From: a virus
Virus record (IMG/VR): IMGVR_UViG_3300042907_001193
Location: 17,189-81,188 of that record
Reading direction: 5' to 3' (one strand)
DNA: 64,000 nt
Part shown: positions 1-9,014 of the stretch, piece after piece
How the letters are laid out: each line of letters starts with the position of its first letter
How positions within the stretch are numbered: the stretch's first letter is position 1
Notes under the pieces: generated by a model
The model's database searches: none
Told to the model about the DNA's origin: nothing
Seen by the model: the letters and a program-made list of their open reading frames with translations, nothing else
Program-made: the position numbers and the translations under genes

Positions 1-195
1 AATTGTAATTCTTTTTTTCAACAATTGTTCGATATTTTTCCATCTCTGGTCTTTCATATCCAACGCAACGGCGTGGCTGTAGTTTATCAAACAAATCTTT
101 ATTTTTTAGATACATGTTACCTATTCGACGGCATTCATCCATTGCCCATCCATGTTTAGTACCAAGATCTACAATATCAAATTCGGGATTCATTC
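1..195 (-). CDS. Partial protein, possible class I methyltransferase N-terminus
   Basis: The open frame starts at 195 after a strong SD (AAGGGGG) and runs off the left edge, so only the first 65 residues are visible. Near the N-terminus is DLGTKHGWAMDE, which resembles the glycine-rich SAM-binding motif I of class I methyltransferases, followed about 30 residues later by VGYE, which could be the acidic motif II. That reading is inference; the C-terminal part is needed. It lies 12 nt downstream of the exonuclease gene and is probably co-transcribed with it. Confidence 0.6.
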
Positions 196-207
196 TTATA
201 CCCCCTT

Positions 208-1059
208 TCATATTAAGCGCTGTCGCCGTGTCGGGTTACGCTGCCTTAAATCTGATTGCGAAGAATTAGCCACAAGTATCGACTTAGGCTTTGTTTCTTG
301 CTTTTTCTGCATCTGTGCTCGAAACTCTTCCATAATCCAATGCAAGCATAACGAATCAAAACCTGCACTATGCATTTGTTCTGGGGAAACATTGTGCTTA
401 GCTATCAATCCATATTGTTCCAAGATTAATGGCAATGACCATTTAATTCCGGCTACTTTTATTCCGATTACTCGTTTAAAGTAACTTTTTAAATCGTCTG
501 ACCTATAAGGTAATACGGTTAATCGATAATTAGCACAGTTAGAATTTGAAGATTCCCATATCTGTGTAGCCTTATAAATGCCACCCACATCAAAGTAATT
601 ATCAGAAGGTAGTTCAAAACCTTTGTTTAAGAATCTATTAAAGTTACCACGAAGCAACCTTTCATCTGCGTTCTGCCCATTCTGAGCTACAAATGGAAGA
701 TTTCTGTTATTCCATGCGTCAAACAACTTGTAATAGAATTGTAAGGCTTGTAAAGGATTGATGCCTTTTTTCTTCACATAGTCCGGTAGTAGTTGCCAGC
801 CTTCCCCTATGATAGATCGCATGGTATTTAACTTGTAGTCTAACCAATCTTCTGTGATGGAAGGATGATCATACCAGTTAAGGACAAGACTAAGCTGATC
901 AACAACTTTGCCATCTTCAACTATTGTGTGACCAATCTCCATGATTAGATCAGTTTGTTCGCTACTCCCAGTAAACTCTGTGTCGAAACACAAATAGCTT
1001 TTAGGTAAAGTATTGCCATACTTTGTAGCGAACTCTTGCCCCCATGCATCAATAATCAT
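208..1059 (-). CDS. DEDDh-type 3'-5' exonuclease (DnaQ/RNase T-like)
   Basis: 283 aa. The DEDD exonuclease motifs are visible: CFDTEFTG near residue 24 (Exo I, DxE), a central segment around NADERLL, and HSAGFD near residue 232 (Exo III, H-x4-D). These residues bind the two metals that hydrolyse DNA or RNA from the 3' end. The C-terminal 40 residues are basic and low in complexity. The polymerase in this window has its own intact exonuclease domain, so this enzyme is more likely to trim nucleic acid in repair or RNA turnover than to proofread. Confidence 0.8.
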   Translation of the reverse strand: MIIDAWGQEFATKYGNTLPKSYLCFDTEFTGSSEQTDLIMEIGHTIVEDGKVVDQLSLVLNWYDHPSITEDWLDYKLNTMRSIIGEGWQLLPDYVKKKGINPLQALQFYYKLFDAWNNRNLPFVAQNGQNADERLLRGNFNRFLNKGFELPSDNYFDVGGIYKATQIWESSNSNCANYRLTVLPYRSDDLKSYFKRVIGIKVAGIKWSLPLILEQYGLIAKHNVSPEQMHSAGFDSLCLHWIMEEFRAQMQKKQETKPKSILVANSSQSDLRQRNPTRRQRLI

Positions 1060-1073
1060 TTACAATTACTTTC

Positions 1074-1583
1074 TTACTTTGATAAGGCCGAAAAGCTAGC
1101 GTATATGCGTGCTTTCCATTTAATAAACCAGCGTTGCCATCTGGACATACCAGCGTACTTACGAAAACGTTCAGCATGTTTCATTAAATCACCAATGGTC
1201 TGCATTGGACCTTCACTGGCAATCGTGGCTTCTCTTATGCCTGCATAATGTAGCCCAGCATAACATGTACCAATCATAGCTAGAACAGCTACTTGAGCTC
1301 CTGGTTTACATTGGAAGAACTTGCTCTGAGCTAAGCTTTCAAACATAGACAAAGTGGGAAAATCAACAGCATTGGCTAGATAACTGCAATAAGCTCCACA
1401 AGCTTCGCCTAAATCGTCCATACTTACTTTTTCTCGCCGAAGTATTTCTTCCAGCTCGGGCCAACTTTGGTCTTCTAGTCTAGCTGCTACTAGCTCCATA
1501 ACTTGTTGAAAATTATGAGCAACATCTCTACTTGGGTTATAAAGTCGGCGATCTTCTGCACTCATTCTAGCTTGTAGTGTCAT
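1074..1583 (-). CDS. Conserved-looking protein of unknown function (169 aa)
   Basis: Not recognised. It has a charged N-terminal half, a hydrophobic alanine/glycine-rich stretch (GAQVAVLAMIGTCYAGLHYAG region, about residues 94-115) and a basic tryptophan-containing C-terminus. The start overlaps the stop of the upstream 304-aa gene by 4 nt (ATGA), so translation is probably coupled. The single hydrophobic stretch could be a buried helix or a weak membrane segment. Confidence 0.7.
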   Translation of the reverse strand: MTLQARMSAEDRRLYNPSRDVAHNFQQVMELVAARLEDQSWPELEEILRREKVSMDDLGEACGAYCSYLANAVDFPTLSMFESLAQSKFFQCKPGAQVAVLAMIGTCYAGLHYAGIREATIASEGPMQTIGDLMKHAERFRKYAGMSRWQRWFIKWKARIYASFSALSK

Positions 1584-2494
1584 GACTTCCTTTCAGCATC
1601 TGCACATGCGATACATACCCCAATATGATCCATTTCTGCAGGATTCAAAAAACTTAACTGGTTACACCTTTTACACTTACCCTTTTTATAAGTTAATAGA
1701 TGCGTTGCCAAAGGACAATTATCTGTACCATAAGGGCAACGAAAACATTCGTGTGTCTCTGGAAATCCTTTCAAACACGGTGTCTGACTTCTATCTCTCG
1801 CCACAATCAGTTGACGATTGTGCGTCATTGTAGCATGACTGTGTCCAATTTCTATTACAAAAGGGTCTTGCTGCGAGCGTTTTGGGTCAAGTAATAGAAA
1901 ACATTGCAACCCATAAAATTGTTGGACATCAAAATATAAACCTTGGCTGCGTTGCTCTCCTCTACTATTTATGCGAGATCTATTAAACCCAAACCCTAAC
2001 CCTTTGGCATTACGATAAGTTGCCAGATACTGCGTCTTTTTTAAAGACCAAGTTTGCGTTAACTTCTTAGGAACTACAGTCCCTGCTAAACTTTGAAAAG
2101 TAAACGCATTTACAAACTGTTTACCTTGCCTATGTGTGTATACATCACATATGCGTGCTGGCACCCATTCAAAACAAATTTGACGTAGCCACTGCGTAAC
2201 CGGTCGCTGACAAGCTAAAGCGGGTAGATTCCCAGCCATACGCCAGCAAGTGGCTACTAATAACTGGCGAGTCAACTCTCTGCCGACTAAGCTTTTCACG
2301 CTTGCATGCACTGTAGCTTTAACAATGTTATTCGGTAAAGCAGTATGCAGCTGGGATACAAAAGATGCAAAATTAGTACCTACTAGTGTAGTACCTATAA
2401 ATGGGGCTAAAGTTCCAACTAATCTATCTCTAGCCGCCAATACTCGTTTGATTGACATCTCCGGTAAAGGAGGATGTACTTCTGCAATAGTCAT
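1580..2494 (-). CDS. Unknown protein with C-terminal zinc-binding cysteines (304 aa)
   Basis: Not recognised. The last 60 residues hold a cysteine cluster, CFRCPYGTDNC followed by CKRCN and CIACAD, which looks like one or two zinc sites. The rest is basic and soluble. It overlaps the glycosyltransferase gene upstream and the 169-aa gene downstream by 4 nt each, so the three form one coupled translation unit. Confidence 0.7.
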   Translation of the reverse strand: MTIAEVHPPLPEMSIKRVLAARDRLVGTLAPFIGTTLVGTNFASFVSQLHTALPNNIVKATVHASVKSLVGRELTRQLLVATCWRMAGNLPALACQRPVTQWLRQICFEWVPARICDVYTHRQGKQFVNAFTFQSLAGTVVPKKLTQTWSLKKTQYLATYRNAKGLGFGFNRSRINSRGEQRSQGLYFDVQQFYGLQCFLLLDPKRSQQDPFVIEIGHSHATMTHNRQLIVARDRSQTPCLKGFPETHECFRCPYGTDNCPLATHLLTYKKGKCKRCNQLSFLNPAEMDHIGVCIACADAERKS

Positions 2495-3309
2495 TCAACC
2501 CCTCCATTTTCGTATCTAGTTATTTTTAAATTAAATACTTGATGTTCAAGTGATGGAGTAACATTCCCATCTTTCCAAAGAGTTTGTTCAGAGGTTTTAC
2601 CTATCCCTCGTCTACCATTTCTACCCCCTACATTGATCCTAACTACTGCGTTTAATTTTATGTAACTTTTAAGACAACTATCGCAACAGCATTGTACTCC
2701 TTTGTGAAACTCACCTACGCTGCCACCTTGCTGCCTTATCAACTCTCCTAAAATAGAATCACCACCATTGTGATATAAGTCTGCAAAAGGATAATCCCAT
2801 TTAGCTAAAAAAGCAGTATCCGCAACCCACCAACCACCTGTGGCAAATAAAAAAAAGCTACGGTTATTAAATGGTTTTCCTGTAAACCAAGGTTGTTTAA
2901 CAATTACTTCATGCTGCCGGCCTTGTTGCAACATTCTATGTAAAGATCCAACTTGAGTATATTGCTGACTCATCGCTAAAGCCTTATCCCACCAATCCGT
3001 GTAAGTTGCGTCTAAAAAACTATCGTCGTCAAACCACATTGTTTTAGCTGCTAACTGTCTATCTTTAAACATCTGTCGCATCAAAGGATACTTGCCTAGG
3101 TTTTTGCCATTCTCTTCTTCATAGAGATAAACAGGACAGCTACGCATTTGTTTTGTTGCCCAGCCTTCTACATACTCCTTAGTTTCTTTGCTAACTTCAT
3201 TTAAACCGATACGAATATCTTGTATATGTGCGGTATATCTAAAAGAACTTAACAAATCCTTCGCCAGATTAAGGTAGTCTCCATACAAGAGTGCGCACAC
3301 AGAAAACAT
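2491..3309 (-). CDS. GT-A-like glycosyltransferase
   Basis: 272 aa. It opens with a short hydrophobic beta strand typical of GT-A nucleotide-binding domains and contains MWFDDDS near residue 90, a DxD-type metal/nucleotide-sugar site. Later comes a conserved YHNGGDS block. Three blocks (RIGLNEV, WFDDD, HNGGD) recur in the same order in the C-terminal half of the 653-aa glycosyltransferase at 59.7-61.6 kb, so the two are paralogous domains. The acceptor is unknown and could be a host surface glycan or phage structure. Confidence 0.72.
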   Translation of the reverse strand: MFSVCALLYGDYLNLAKDLLSSFRYTAHIQDIRIGLNEVSKETKEYVEGWATKQMRSCPVYLYEEENGKNLGKYPLMRQMFKDRQLAAKTMWFDDDSFLDATYTDWWDKALAMSQQYTQVGSLHRMLQQGRQHEVIVKQPWFTGKPFNNRSFFLFATGGWWVADTAFLAKWDYPFADLYHNGGDSILGELIRQQGGSVGEFHKGVQCCCDSCLKSYIKLNAVVRINVGGRNGRRGIGKTSEQTLWKDGNVTPSLEHQVFNLKITRYENGGVE

Positions 3310-3338
3310 AAAATAACTCCTTTTGATGATAGCTAAAA

Positions 3339-3373
3339 AAAAGGCCCACAGTTGTTATTACTGTGGGCCTTTT
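3339..3373 (-). terminator. Rho-independent terminator
   Basis: A 13-bp perfect stem (AAAAGGCCCACAG with its complement, 9-nt loop) is followed on the minus strand by a run of eight T. It closes the transcription unit ending with the 318-aa gene. The flanking A/T runs make it potentially bidirectional. Confidence 0.9.
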
Positions 3374-3386
3374 ATTTTAATTAATG

Positions 3387-4343
3387 TTAGCGGGGGGACC
3401 GTCCTCGTAATTGTTTCTTCGTTGTAATAGGAGGCTCATCAAATTCATCAATCATTTGAATCGTTTCAGGTAACTCTGGAAGTTCTTCAACTGACTTCTT
3501 AGCAGCTGAAGCCATTACATTCTTATTTAGTGGCAGTTGAGCTTGTTTAATCAAAACACTCTGGGAACGCTCAAGCACTTTGGAAAGCTTTTCCATTGTG
3601 CTTACTAATTGGTTTTTGGTTCTACCAATCCGCTCCATGGTGTTTTTGATGTTGCTCACAAACTGCTCAGACACATCTTGTGGAGGCATTTCCATAAACA
3701 TACCATCAAGAGGCTCTGCCACTGCTTCCAAGTAGTTGTCAGCTAATTGGATAGTGGTGTAAATCTTCTGAAGCATCGCAACAGGGGTCTTTGGCAGCTT
3801 AGGCTTTCGACCACCAGCCCTCTTTACTTCAGCTTCCTTATTGCCTTGCAACTCTAAGGCTAGCTCATTTGCGGATAAGCATTCCCTACGCACTTGCTTA
3901 AGCAATGCCAACTGTCGCTTTTCAGAGCTAACCTTTTGCAATTCCTTAAAGTGATTCCACGTCAGATAGCCACCATTGGACATCTTCTCTTCAACCTGTG
4001 CTTTAACAAAATCACGGGTAAAAGCAGCCGAGACATTACACAGATCATAAATCGTAGCTGGAGTTAAATTAGGCAAGTTCCAATACGCTGCTAACTTTCG
4101 TATCTCAATCTTTTTCTGTGCTTCATTCAAATGCTCTTGATTAAGCAAATTTAAGCATGATGTGCCAATATCATGCTGCACTAACAGTGCAACTTGAAAT
4201 CCTACTTGAAGCTTTTTCCCAACTTCTAAAGCAATCGCTTGTGTCGTGGGGTCCATTTCCGAGAAAATGGCTTCTCTATCTTCCTGCTTCTTAACGTCTA
4301 ACCTTGCTACCTTGTTTGGTGTCACTGATTTTGTCTTACTCAT
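3387..4343 (-). CDS. Helical protein of unknown function, last gene of the replication unit (318 aa)
   Basis: Not firmly recognised. Residues about 100-165 (TRDFV...YLTWNHFKELQKV...LSANELALEL) resemble the helical N-terminal domain of DUF1016/YhcG proteins, where a similar LSWSH segment occurs; this is a weak match by eye. A coiled-coil-like stretch follows (about 235-275), then a polar tail with an acidic patch. It is the promoter-distal gene of the replication block, just before a strong terminator, so a role with DNA is plausible but unproven. Confidence 0.7.
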   Translation of the reverse strand: MSKTKSVTPNKVARLDVKKQEDREAIFSEMDPTTQAIALEVGKKLQVGFQVALLVQHDIGTSCLNLLNQEHLNEAQKKIEIRKLAAYWNLPNLTPATIYDLCNVSAAFTRDFVKAQVEEKMSNGGYLTWNHFKELQKVSSEKRQLALLKQVRRECLSANELALELQGNKEAEVKRAGGRKPKLPKTPVAMLQKIYTTIQLADNYLEAVAEPLDGMFMEMPPQDVSEQFVSNIKNTMERIGRTKNQLVSTMEKLSKVLERSQSVLIKQAQLPLNKNVMASAAKKSVEELPELPETIQMIDEFDEPPITTKKQLRGRSPR

Positions 4344-4373
4344 AGTTCGTTCCTTAAAATCTGGATTTTAAAA

Positions 4374-4928
4374 TTATTCTTTCCATGCGAGAACATCTCG
4401 TACATGGTCGATGAATCCACTGTACGGCTGTACAATTAGATTCATCTCTCTTTTTTTACCGCTTTTAAATACATGACAACTGGCTTGCAGCGGTGCGAAC
4501 AATTCCCAGTCACCATTATGAATCAACAATCCTTGTAAGAAACCCTTCCTTGGGAACACCATACCAATAGGGCGATCTGGATACTTTGCTAACAAAGGTT
4601 CCAGTTGTTCTTCGTAGCGTTCCACAAAGGGAAGCCCACGAAAAGCTTTAAACCAAAAAGGATGAATAGTTCTAGGGTCCCGATGAATTGGAGGAACATT
4701 TAATAACGGTTCCGCAAATAGGTACATCGGAAAGTTAACTACTCGATTATACGCTTCAAAAGAGTAGTAAGGTCCTAGCTCTAGAATTTCTTTTCGTTTC
4801 TTTTCTAACTTCAGTCTGCGTAAAGTCCATTCTACTCGATTGGATTCCCATTGTTTACCATGTGTATCCACATGCTCAAACTTAGCGATTTTGCTGAGCA
4901 GTGGATTTAATGGGTTTATCTTATCCAT
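4374..4928 (-). CDS. Unknown protein (184 aa) between recombinase and helical protein
   Basis: Not recognised. It is rich in proline and aromatic residues in the middle and has a basic N-terminal third with a probable helix (WTLRRLKLEKKRKEI). It starts 3 nt after the stop of the RecA-like gene, implying co-translation with it. It could be a recombination mediator, but only the position supports that. Confidence 0.7.
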   Translation of the reverse strand: MDKINPLNPLLSKIAKFEHVDTHGKQWESNRVEWTLRRLKLEKKRKEILELGPYYSFEAYNRVVNFPMYLFAEPLLNVPPIHRDPRTIHPFWFKAFRGLPFVERYEEQLEPLLAKYPDRPIGMVFPRKGFLQGLLIHNGDWELFAPLQASCHVFKSGKKREMNLIVQPYSGFIDHVRDVLAWKE

Positions 4929-4931
4929 GGG

Positions 4932-6389
4932 TTACTCCGCTGATTTTATGTGTTTAGCCACAATCTCATCATACGGCCTATCCAGCTGGTATCTGCGTTT
5001 AATATTCAACGCATCCCGAATGCCTTCGCATACCTTAGGGTTATCTTGAATAAGTTGCCCTACTTCTTGAAAGGGCAAATATTCATCTTTACCCATACCT
5101 ATAGCTCTGAAGTTTGCTAAACATTCCACATCAGCAGCTGGTGATTTACATTTAATTACTAATTCACGATCCGTCAACCTTACCTTATGAATTCCATCCA
5201 TCTCATTCAGCAAGGTACATAGGGCCCAATTCCAGTCCCACAAGAACATGTCACGAGGGTGACCTGTCTCGGGTTCATCTTCGATCCACCAGAGAAACCT
5301 AGTTTTAAGAACACGACCTGTAGGACCAAATGAGTTTTTAGCACAATGGATTTTAATGCCTAACCCTTCAAACTGTGCGTTTTTAAACTTAGATTTCCAC
5401 ACCGAATTTCGAAGCTCAAAGCTTTCATGAAAGTTAAAGCTTTGCCCACCCAGCGTGTATTGATGGGCATTACCTCGGTCATCTGTCTTTTCCTTGAGAT
5501 GATTAACAATCAAAAGAGTGAAAGGCCAGTTCTCAAACTGTTTTTTGATGCCAGTCAAATAGTGCGTGTTCTTCAATGCATTGATTGGATGAGTTCGATT
5601 CGCATTACCTTCCTTAATAATCTTCTCTTGAATCTCTTCTGAGGTTGCCCCCGCAAGAGAATCGATACAAAAGCAACATGGGATGGTTTTGCCTGGGCCA
5701 GGCTCAGTAGCCGTACCTACCAGCATTTGCTGCACTTCTCTTAGATAATGCGTGAGGATCTGCTGCATCTGCTCTACAGAGTTTGCTCGGTTAGACAAAA
5801 TCGGAATAGCATCTCGTTCTACCCGCATGATGTCGCATGCAAAATCTGCATCAAATTTATCCTCGGTATCGATATGTACCGCTAAACCTCGTTGCTCGTA
5901 GAACCAGCGAAAGAACTCATAAGCCAACGCAGACTTACAGCTACCCCAGCTACCTGCAAGCATCATCACACTTGACAATGGGAACACATCATTAGCAATC
6001 AAGTATTCAAATGCCAGTGAAGGAGTAGGAATACCAATTGCAAGTTGTCCTAACTCTTCTCGTGAACCGAACACTCGATCTGCCCCAAACTTATCTCGAG
6101 CAGTTGAGAACAATGTGTTCATCATCTCATTACGGCTTTCCCCGCTCTTCTCTCTAGACCAGCGTGCTCGTAAAGTGTCTTTACCTTTATTAGTTAACTT
6201 AACCCCACCCGACAAACCTATAATCTTTTTCTTAGATTCAAGTATGTGAGCCATCTTGTGAGGGGGAGGAGCAACGACTTTGGCTTCAGTTGGTTTTTCT
6301 TTAGGTTTAGGTTTAGGTTTAACTTTTGAGTGCTCTGCAACTGGCGGATTTAAAACTGAATCTAGCAAGTCATCTGTCTCATCTGACAT
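4932..6389 (-). CDS. RecA/UvsX-like recombinase ATPase
   Basis: 485 aa from the ATG at 6389, which follows an SD (GAGGAG); the upstream in-frame start lacks one. An N-terminal proline/lysine-rich tail of about 45 residues precedes a RecA-type core. The Walker A is AGSWGSCKSA (about residues 145-154), with Cys where RecA has Gly/Ser. A FCIDSLAG strand fits Walker B, and LLIVNHLKEK and TLGGQSFNF fit RecA motifs before the L2 region. It should coat ssDNA and drive strand exchange. Neighbouring candidate ssDNA-binding, polymerase and SbcCD genes support a replication-recombination role. Confidence 0.78.
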   Translation of the reverse strand: MSDETDDLLDSVLNPPVAEHSKVKPKPKPKEKPTEAKVVAPPPHKMAHILESKKKIIGLSGGVKLTNKGKDTLRARWSREKSGESRNEMMNTLFSTARDKFGADRVFGSREELGQLAIGIPTPSLAFEYLIANDVFPLSSVMMLAGSWGSCKSALAYEFFRWFYEQRGLAVHIDTEDKFDADFACDIMRVERDAIPILSNRANSVEQMQQILTHYLREVQQMLVGTATEPGPGKTIPCCFCIDSLAGATSEEIQEKIIKEGNANRTHPINALKNTHYLTGIKKQFENWPFTLLIVNHLKEKTDDRGNAHQYTLGGQSFNFHESFELRNSVWKSKFKNAQFEGLGIKIHCAKNSFGPTGRVLKTRFLWWIEDEPETGHPRDMFLWDWNWALCTLLNEMDGIHKVRLTDRELVIKCKSPAADVECLANFRAIGMGKDEYLPFQEVGQLIQDNPKVCEGIRDALNIKRRYQLDRPYDEIVAKHIKSAE

Positions 6390-6418
6390 AACCACTCCTC
6401 AGATTAAATTACATAGAA

Positions 6419-6451
6419 AATAAGAGTGAGGCTGATAACCCCACTCTTATT
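6419..6451 (-). terminator. Probable intrinsic terminator
   Basis: AATAAGAGTG pairs perfectly with CACTCTTATT across a 13-nt loop, and the minus strand continues TTTTC. It lies between the 616-aa gene and the RecA-like gene and may lower downstream expression. Confidence 0.65.
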
Positions 6452-6471
6452 GAAATTAACAGTAGTGCCAA

Positions 6472-8322
6472 TTAACGTGGACGCTTTTTCTTAACAGGAG
6501 AAGGAGCGGGTGCTTCTTCTTTTGCTGGAATAGGCGCAACTCGTTTACGGCTTCGAGCCAGTCCTTTCGCTTTGGCCAAGCTGTTGTTCAGCTGGTCATT
6601 TAGCGTTTCGCTGGCTTCTTCGTCTTCATCGAAGTCTTTGGACTTGCTGTTTTCTTCGTCTTCGTCAACGAAGTCGTCATCGTCTTCGCTGTCTTCGTCT
6701 TCGCCGTCTTCTTCGGGGTCAGCTTCTTCGCTGTCGTCGTCTTCTTCAAGCTCGTCTTCGTCGAATTCTTCGTCACCGAAGTCTTCTTCTTTGGACTTAC
6801 TTTTGCTGACTTTCGCATTCCCGTTAGATCCGTTGTCAAACTCATCATCAGACTCCTCGTCATCCAACTTATCCTCGTCGAGTTCTTCATCAAACTCATC
6901 TACGAGTTCTACTGCGGACTTTTTGCCACTGGATGGTTTAGCAAGGTTAGGGCTGTTGGTAACGCCCGCCTTGGCTGCAACCACCTTTGGTTTAGCCACA
7001 GGATTAACCTTTGGATAAACCGGCAATTCCTCCTCACTATCCTCCTCGACCGCAGCAGCAACCCCCGAGGTCACTACACGGTTGTTTAGGATGGCAGCTA
7101 CCGCATCGTAATTTAAATACTCTGGGTGGCTCATCCAACCAAACTCAAGGAGTCGGGGTATTTGTCGAAATGCTTTCGCAATCAACACGCACCTTTCTTC
7201 AATCGTTGGCTCATGCAGCAGATAAGAATCAGCAGGGTCACCTGCATTTTCTTTCCACAAGAACACATTCTTACTAAGAATGTGATCCACTTGCTCACTG
7301 TTCAAGTCTGGAGTCAAAACTCCAGTAGGACCTGAATACTTCGTGGACACTGCTGCTTCGTATTCCACAGCCATCTTGCTGGTTGCACCACCTGCAAATG
7401 TACTGTGCTTTTCTATTACTGTTTGAGTAGGGTTATAAATCGTAAAGAATAACCCACCTTTAACAGTTCCTGTTTTAGCATCAAAGATGCCAGTAGGATC
7501 ACCATACTTAAATGGAAGGGAAGGATTTGCTAGTTCATCCCCTGTCCAGTCTTGTTTTTCAATACAGCAAAGCTTCAGTAGGTTTCTACCGGCAGACACA
7601 GACAAGGGGAGCACAACCAGTGGATCATTCTCGCCTTCGCCTAATGGTATCCCATTTCTTGGGATATCTTTTGACACTTCCTTGCCTTGTTGCTTGTACG
7701 AGATGTGTTCTCGTAAAAGGTCAAGCGAATCACCATTCTCGTACACAGAAGCAATTACAAAGTACTTCTGAGTGAAAGCCCCAAGTGCTGGCATTTTAGC
7801 ACTCATTAAGCCATTCCAACGAGGATCGTAAACACCACCATAGCCAAAGTCTTTACCTTCAAATGCCTTCTTTACTGTCATGTAAAGCTTTACATATGGC
7901 TCGTTCCAGAAAGTTACACCTTCGTAAACAGAACTCTTATTTCTCGCAATGATGTAACTGCATTGTTGAAACTCTCCATTACCACCGAAGTGTGGAGTGT
8001 CTCTTTTAATACCAGCATACTGGATAGTGTAAGCAGGTTCTGATATAGACATACCACCAAGTCCCGCCATATCAATGGCAGATAGCCTACCATTCAACAG
8101 CTTGTTACTTGGATCTTCTGGATCCAACATAGGCCACACACGCAACACTGTTTTGCCACCGGTGTAGCAGCGCAAATTCTCAAGTCTCACACTGGTAAGA
8201 CTTGGATTGATGCACACATTACCCATAGGAACTCCCCTACGAGTTGTGTCTTCCTTGGCAGGATCCATCTGCCTATTTAAGGAAGCTAAGGTGCGGGGAA
8301 CTAACGATCTTTGCTTACGCAT
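6472..8322 (-). CDS. Candidate ssDNA-binding protein with long acidic tail (616 aa)
   Basis: No family is certain. The first 430 residues look like a folded beta-rich domain. After residue 440 comes a very acidic low-complexity region of about 130 residues (runs such as EDELEEDDDSEE), and then a basic tip ending KKKRPR. Acidic C-terminal tails are typical of phage ssDNA-binding proteins, where they recruit replication partners. The place between the RecA-like gene and thymidylate kinase/polymerase fits. The size is well above gp32 or T7 gp2.5, and the basic end is unusual, so this stays a hypothesis. It overlaps tmk by 8 nt. Confidence 0.6.
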   Translation of the reverse strand: MRKQRSLVPRTLASLNRQMDPAKEDTTRRGVPMGNVCINPSLTSVRLENLRCYTGGKTVLRVWPMLDPEDPSNKLLNGRLSAIDMAGLGGMSISEPAYTIQYAGIKRDTPHFGGNGEFQQCSYIIARNKSSVYEGVTFWNEPYVKLYMTVKKAFEGKDFGYGGVYDPRWNGLMSAKMPALGAFTQKYFVIASVYENGDSLDLLREHISYKQQGKEVSKDIPRNGIPLGEGENDPLVVLPLSVSAGRNLLKLCCIEKQDWTGDELANPSLPFKYGDPTGIFDAKTGTVKGGLFFTIYNPTQTVIEKHSTFAGGATSKMAVEYEAAVSTKYSGPTGVLTPDLNSEQVDHILSKNVFLWKENAGDPADSYLLHEPTIEERCVLIAKAFRQIPRLLEFGWMSHPEYLNYDAVAAILNNRVVTSGVAAAVEEDSEEELPVYPKVNPVAKPKVVAAKAGVTNSPNLAKPSSGKKSAVELVDEFDEELDEDKLDDEESDDEFDNGSNGNAKVSKSKSKEEDFGDEEFDEDELEEDDDSEEADPEEDGEDEDSEDDDDFVDEDEENSKSKDFDEDEEASETLNDQLNNSLAKAKGLARSRKRVAPIPAKEEAPAPSPVKKKRPR

Positions 8323-8998
8323 TTGTAAAACCTTTCAAAAGGGAAACAACACGGGTGTGTATCTCATTGCCAATTACCGCAATTGACAAAAGTTGAGAAC
8401 CACCCATACAGTCAACTATCTCAAACCTAGTCTTCGGATGATAATCCATTAAATCCGATGTGTAGAAAGATCTAACTTTCTCTAGATACACTTCATCTTC
8501 TTCGTGAAGATCTTTCGGTTTAGCAGTGTAACCACGGACATTTTTTTGTGCAATGTTTTTAATTGCAAAAGATGTGGGAACATCCAAAAAAAACATTACA
8601 TCTGGAACTGGCATCTGCCATAAGCCATATTCCAATTTAACAAAATGCTTGATTAGTTCATCTCGTTCTCCTTCCTCCGTTTTCATTGCGGAATAACACA
8701 ATGCTGAAGGTATGTAACGATCTGCAATAACCACATCGTTGTTTTTAATTAACGATTCTAGGTATGATTTAGATTCGTAGCGGTCAATGGAAAATAAAGT
8801 GCTGTGTAGGTAAGGATGTGTGTTTTTTCCAAAATCACCATTCAGATACCGACCTACTAACTTTCCATAAAGAGTATCTGTGTACCTAGGAAAACTAATC
8901 GTTTCAACAGTCAAGCCTACTTCCTGCAAGCTTGACTGCAATGCCTTGGTTACAGAACCCTTGCCCGATCCATCAATGCCTTCGATTACGACAAACAT
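8315..8998 (-). CDS. tmk: Thymidylate kinase (dTMP kinase)
   Basis: 227 aa, usual length for the family. The N-terminal P-loop is EGIDGSGKGS (residues 6-15); VIADRYIPSALCYS carries the DR(Y/H) motif; FFLDVP is the Walker B-like strand. It phosphorylates dTMP to dTDP and so feeds dTTP synthesis during phage replication. It sits immediately downstream of the DNA polymerase gene with a 16-nt gap. Confidence 0.93.
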   Translation of the reverse strand: MFVVIEGIDGSGKGSVTKALQSSLQEVGLTVETISFPRYTDTLYGKLVGRYLNGDFGKNTHPYLHSTLFSIDRYESKSYLESLIKNNDVVIADRYIPSALCYSAMKTEEGERDELIKHFVKLEYGLWQMPVPDVMFFLDVPTSFAIKNIAQKNVRGYTAKPKDLHEEDEVYLEKVRSFYTSDLMDYHPKTRFEIVDCMGGSQLLSIAVIGNEIHTRVVSLLKGFTNA

Positions 8999-9014
8999 TA
9001 CAATACTCTTTTAT

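Noticed and set aside
6572-7018. Plus-strand Ser-rich ORF
   Set aside because: It is the antisense shadow of the acidic Asp/Glu tail of the 616-aa gene (GAN/GAY codons read on the opposite strand as Ser-rich).
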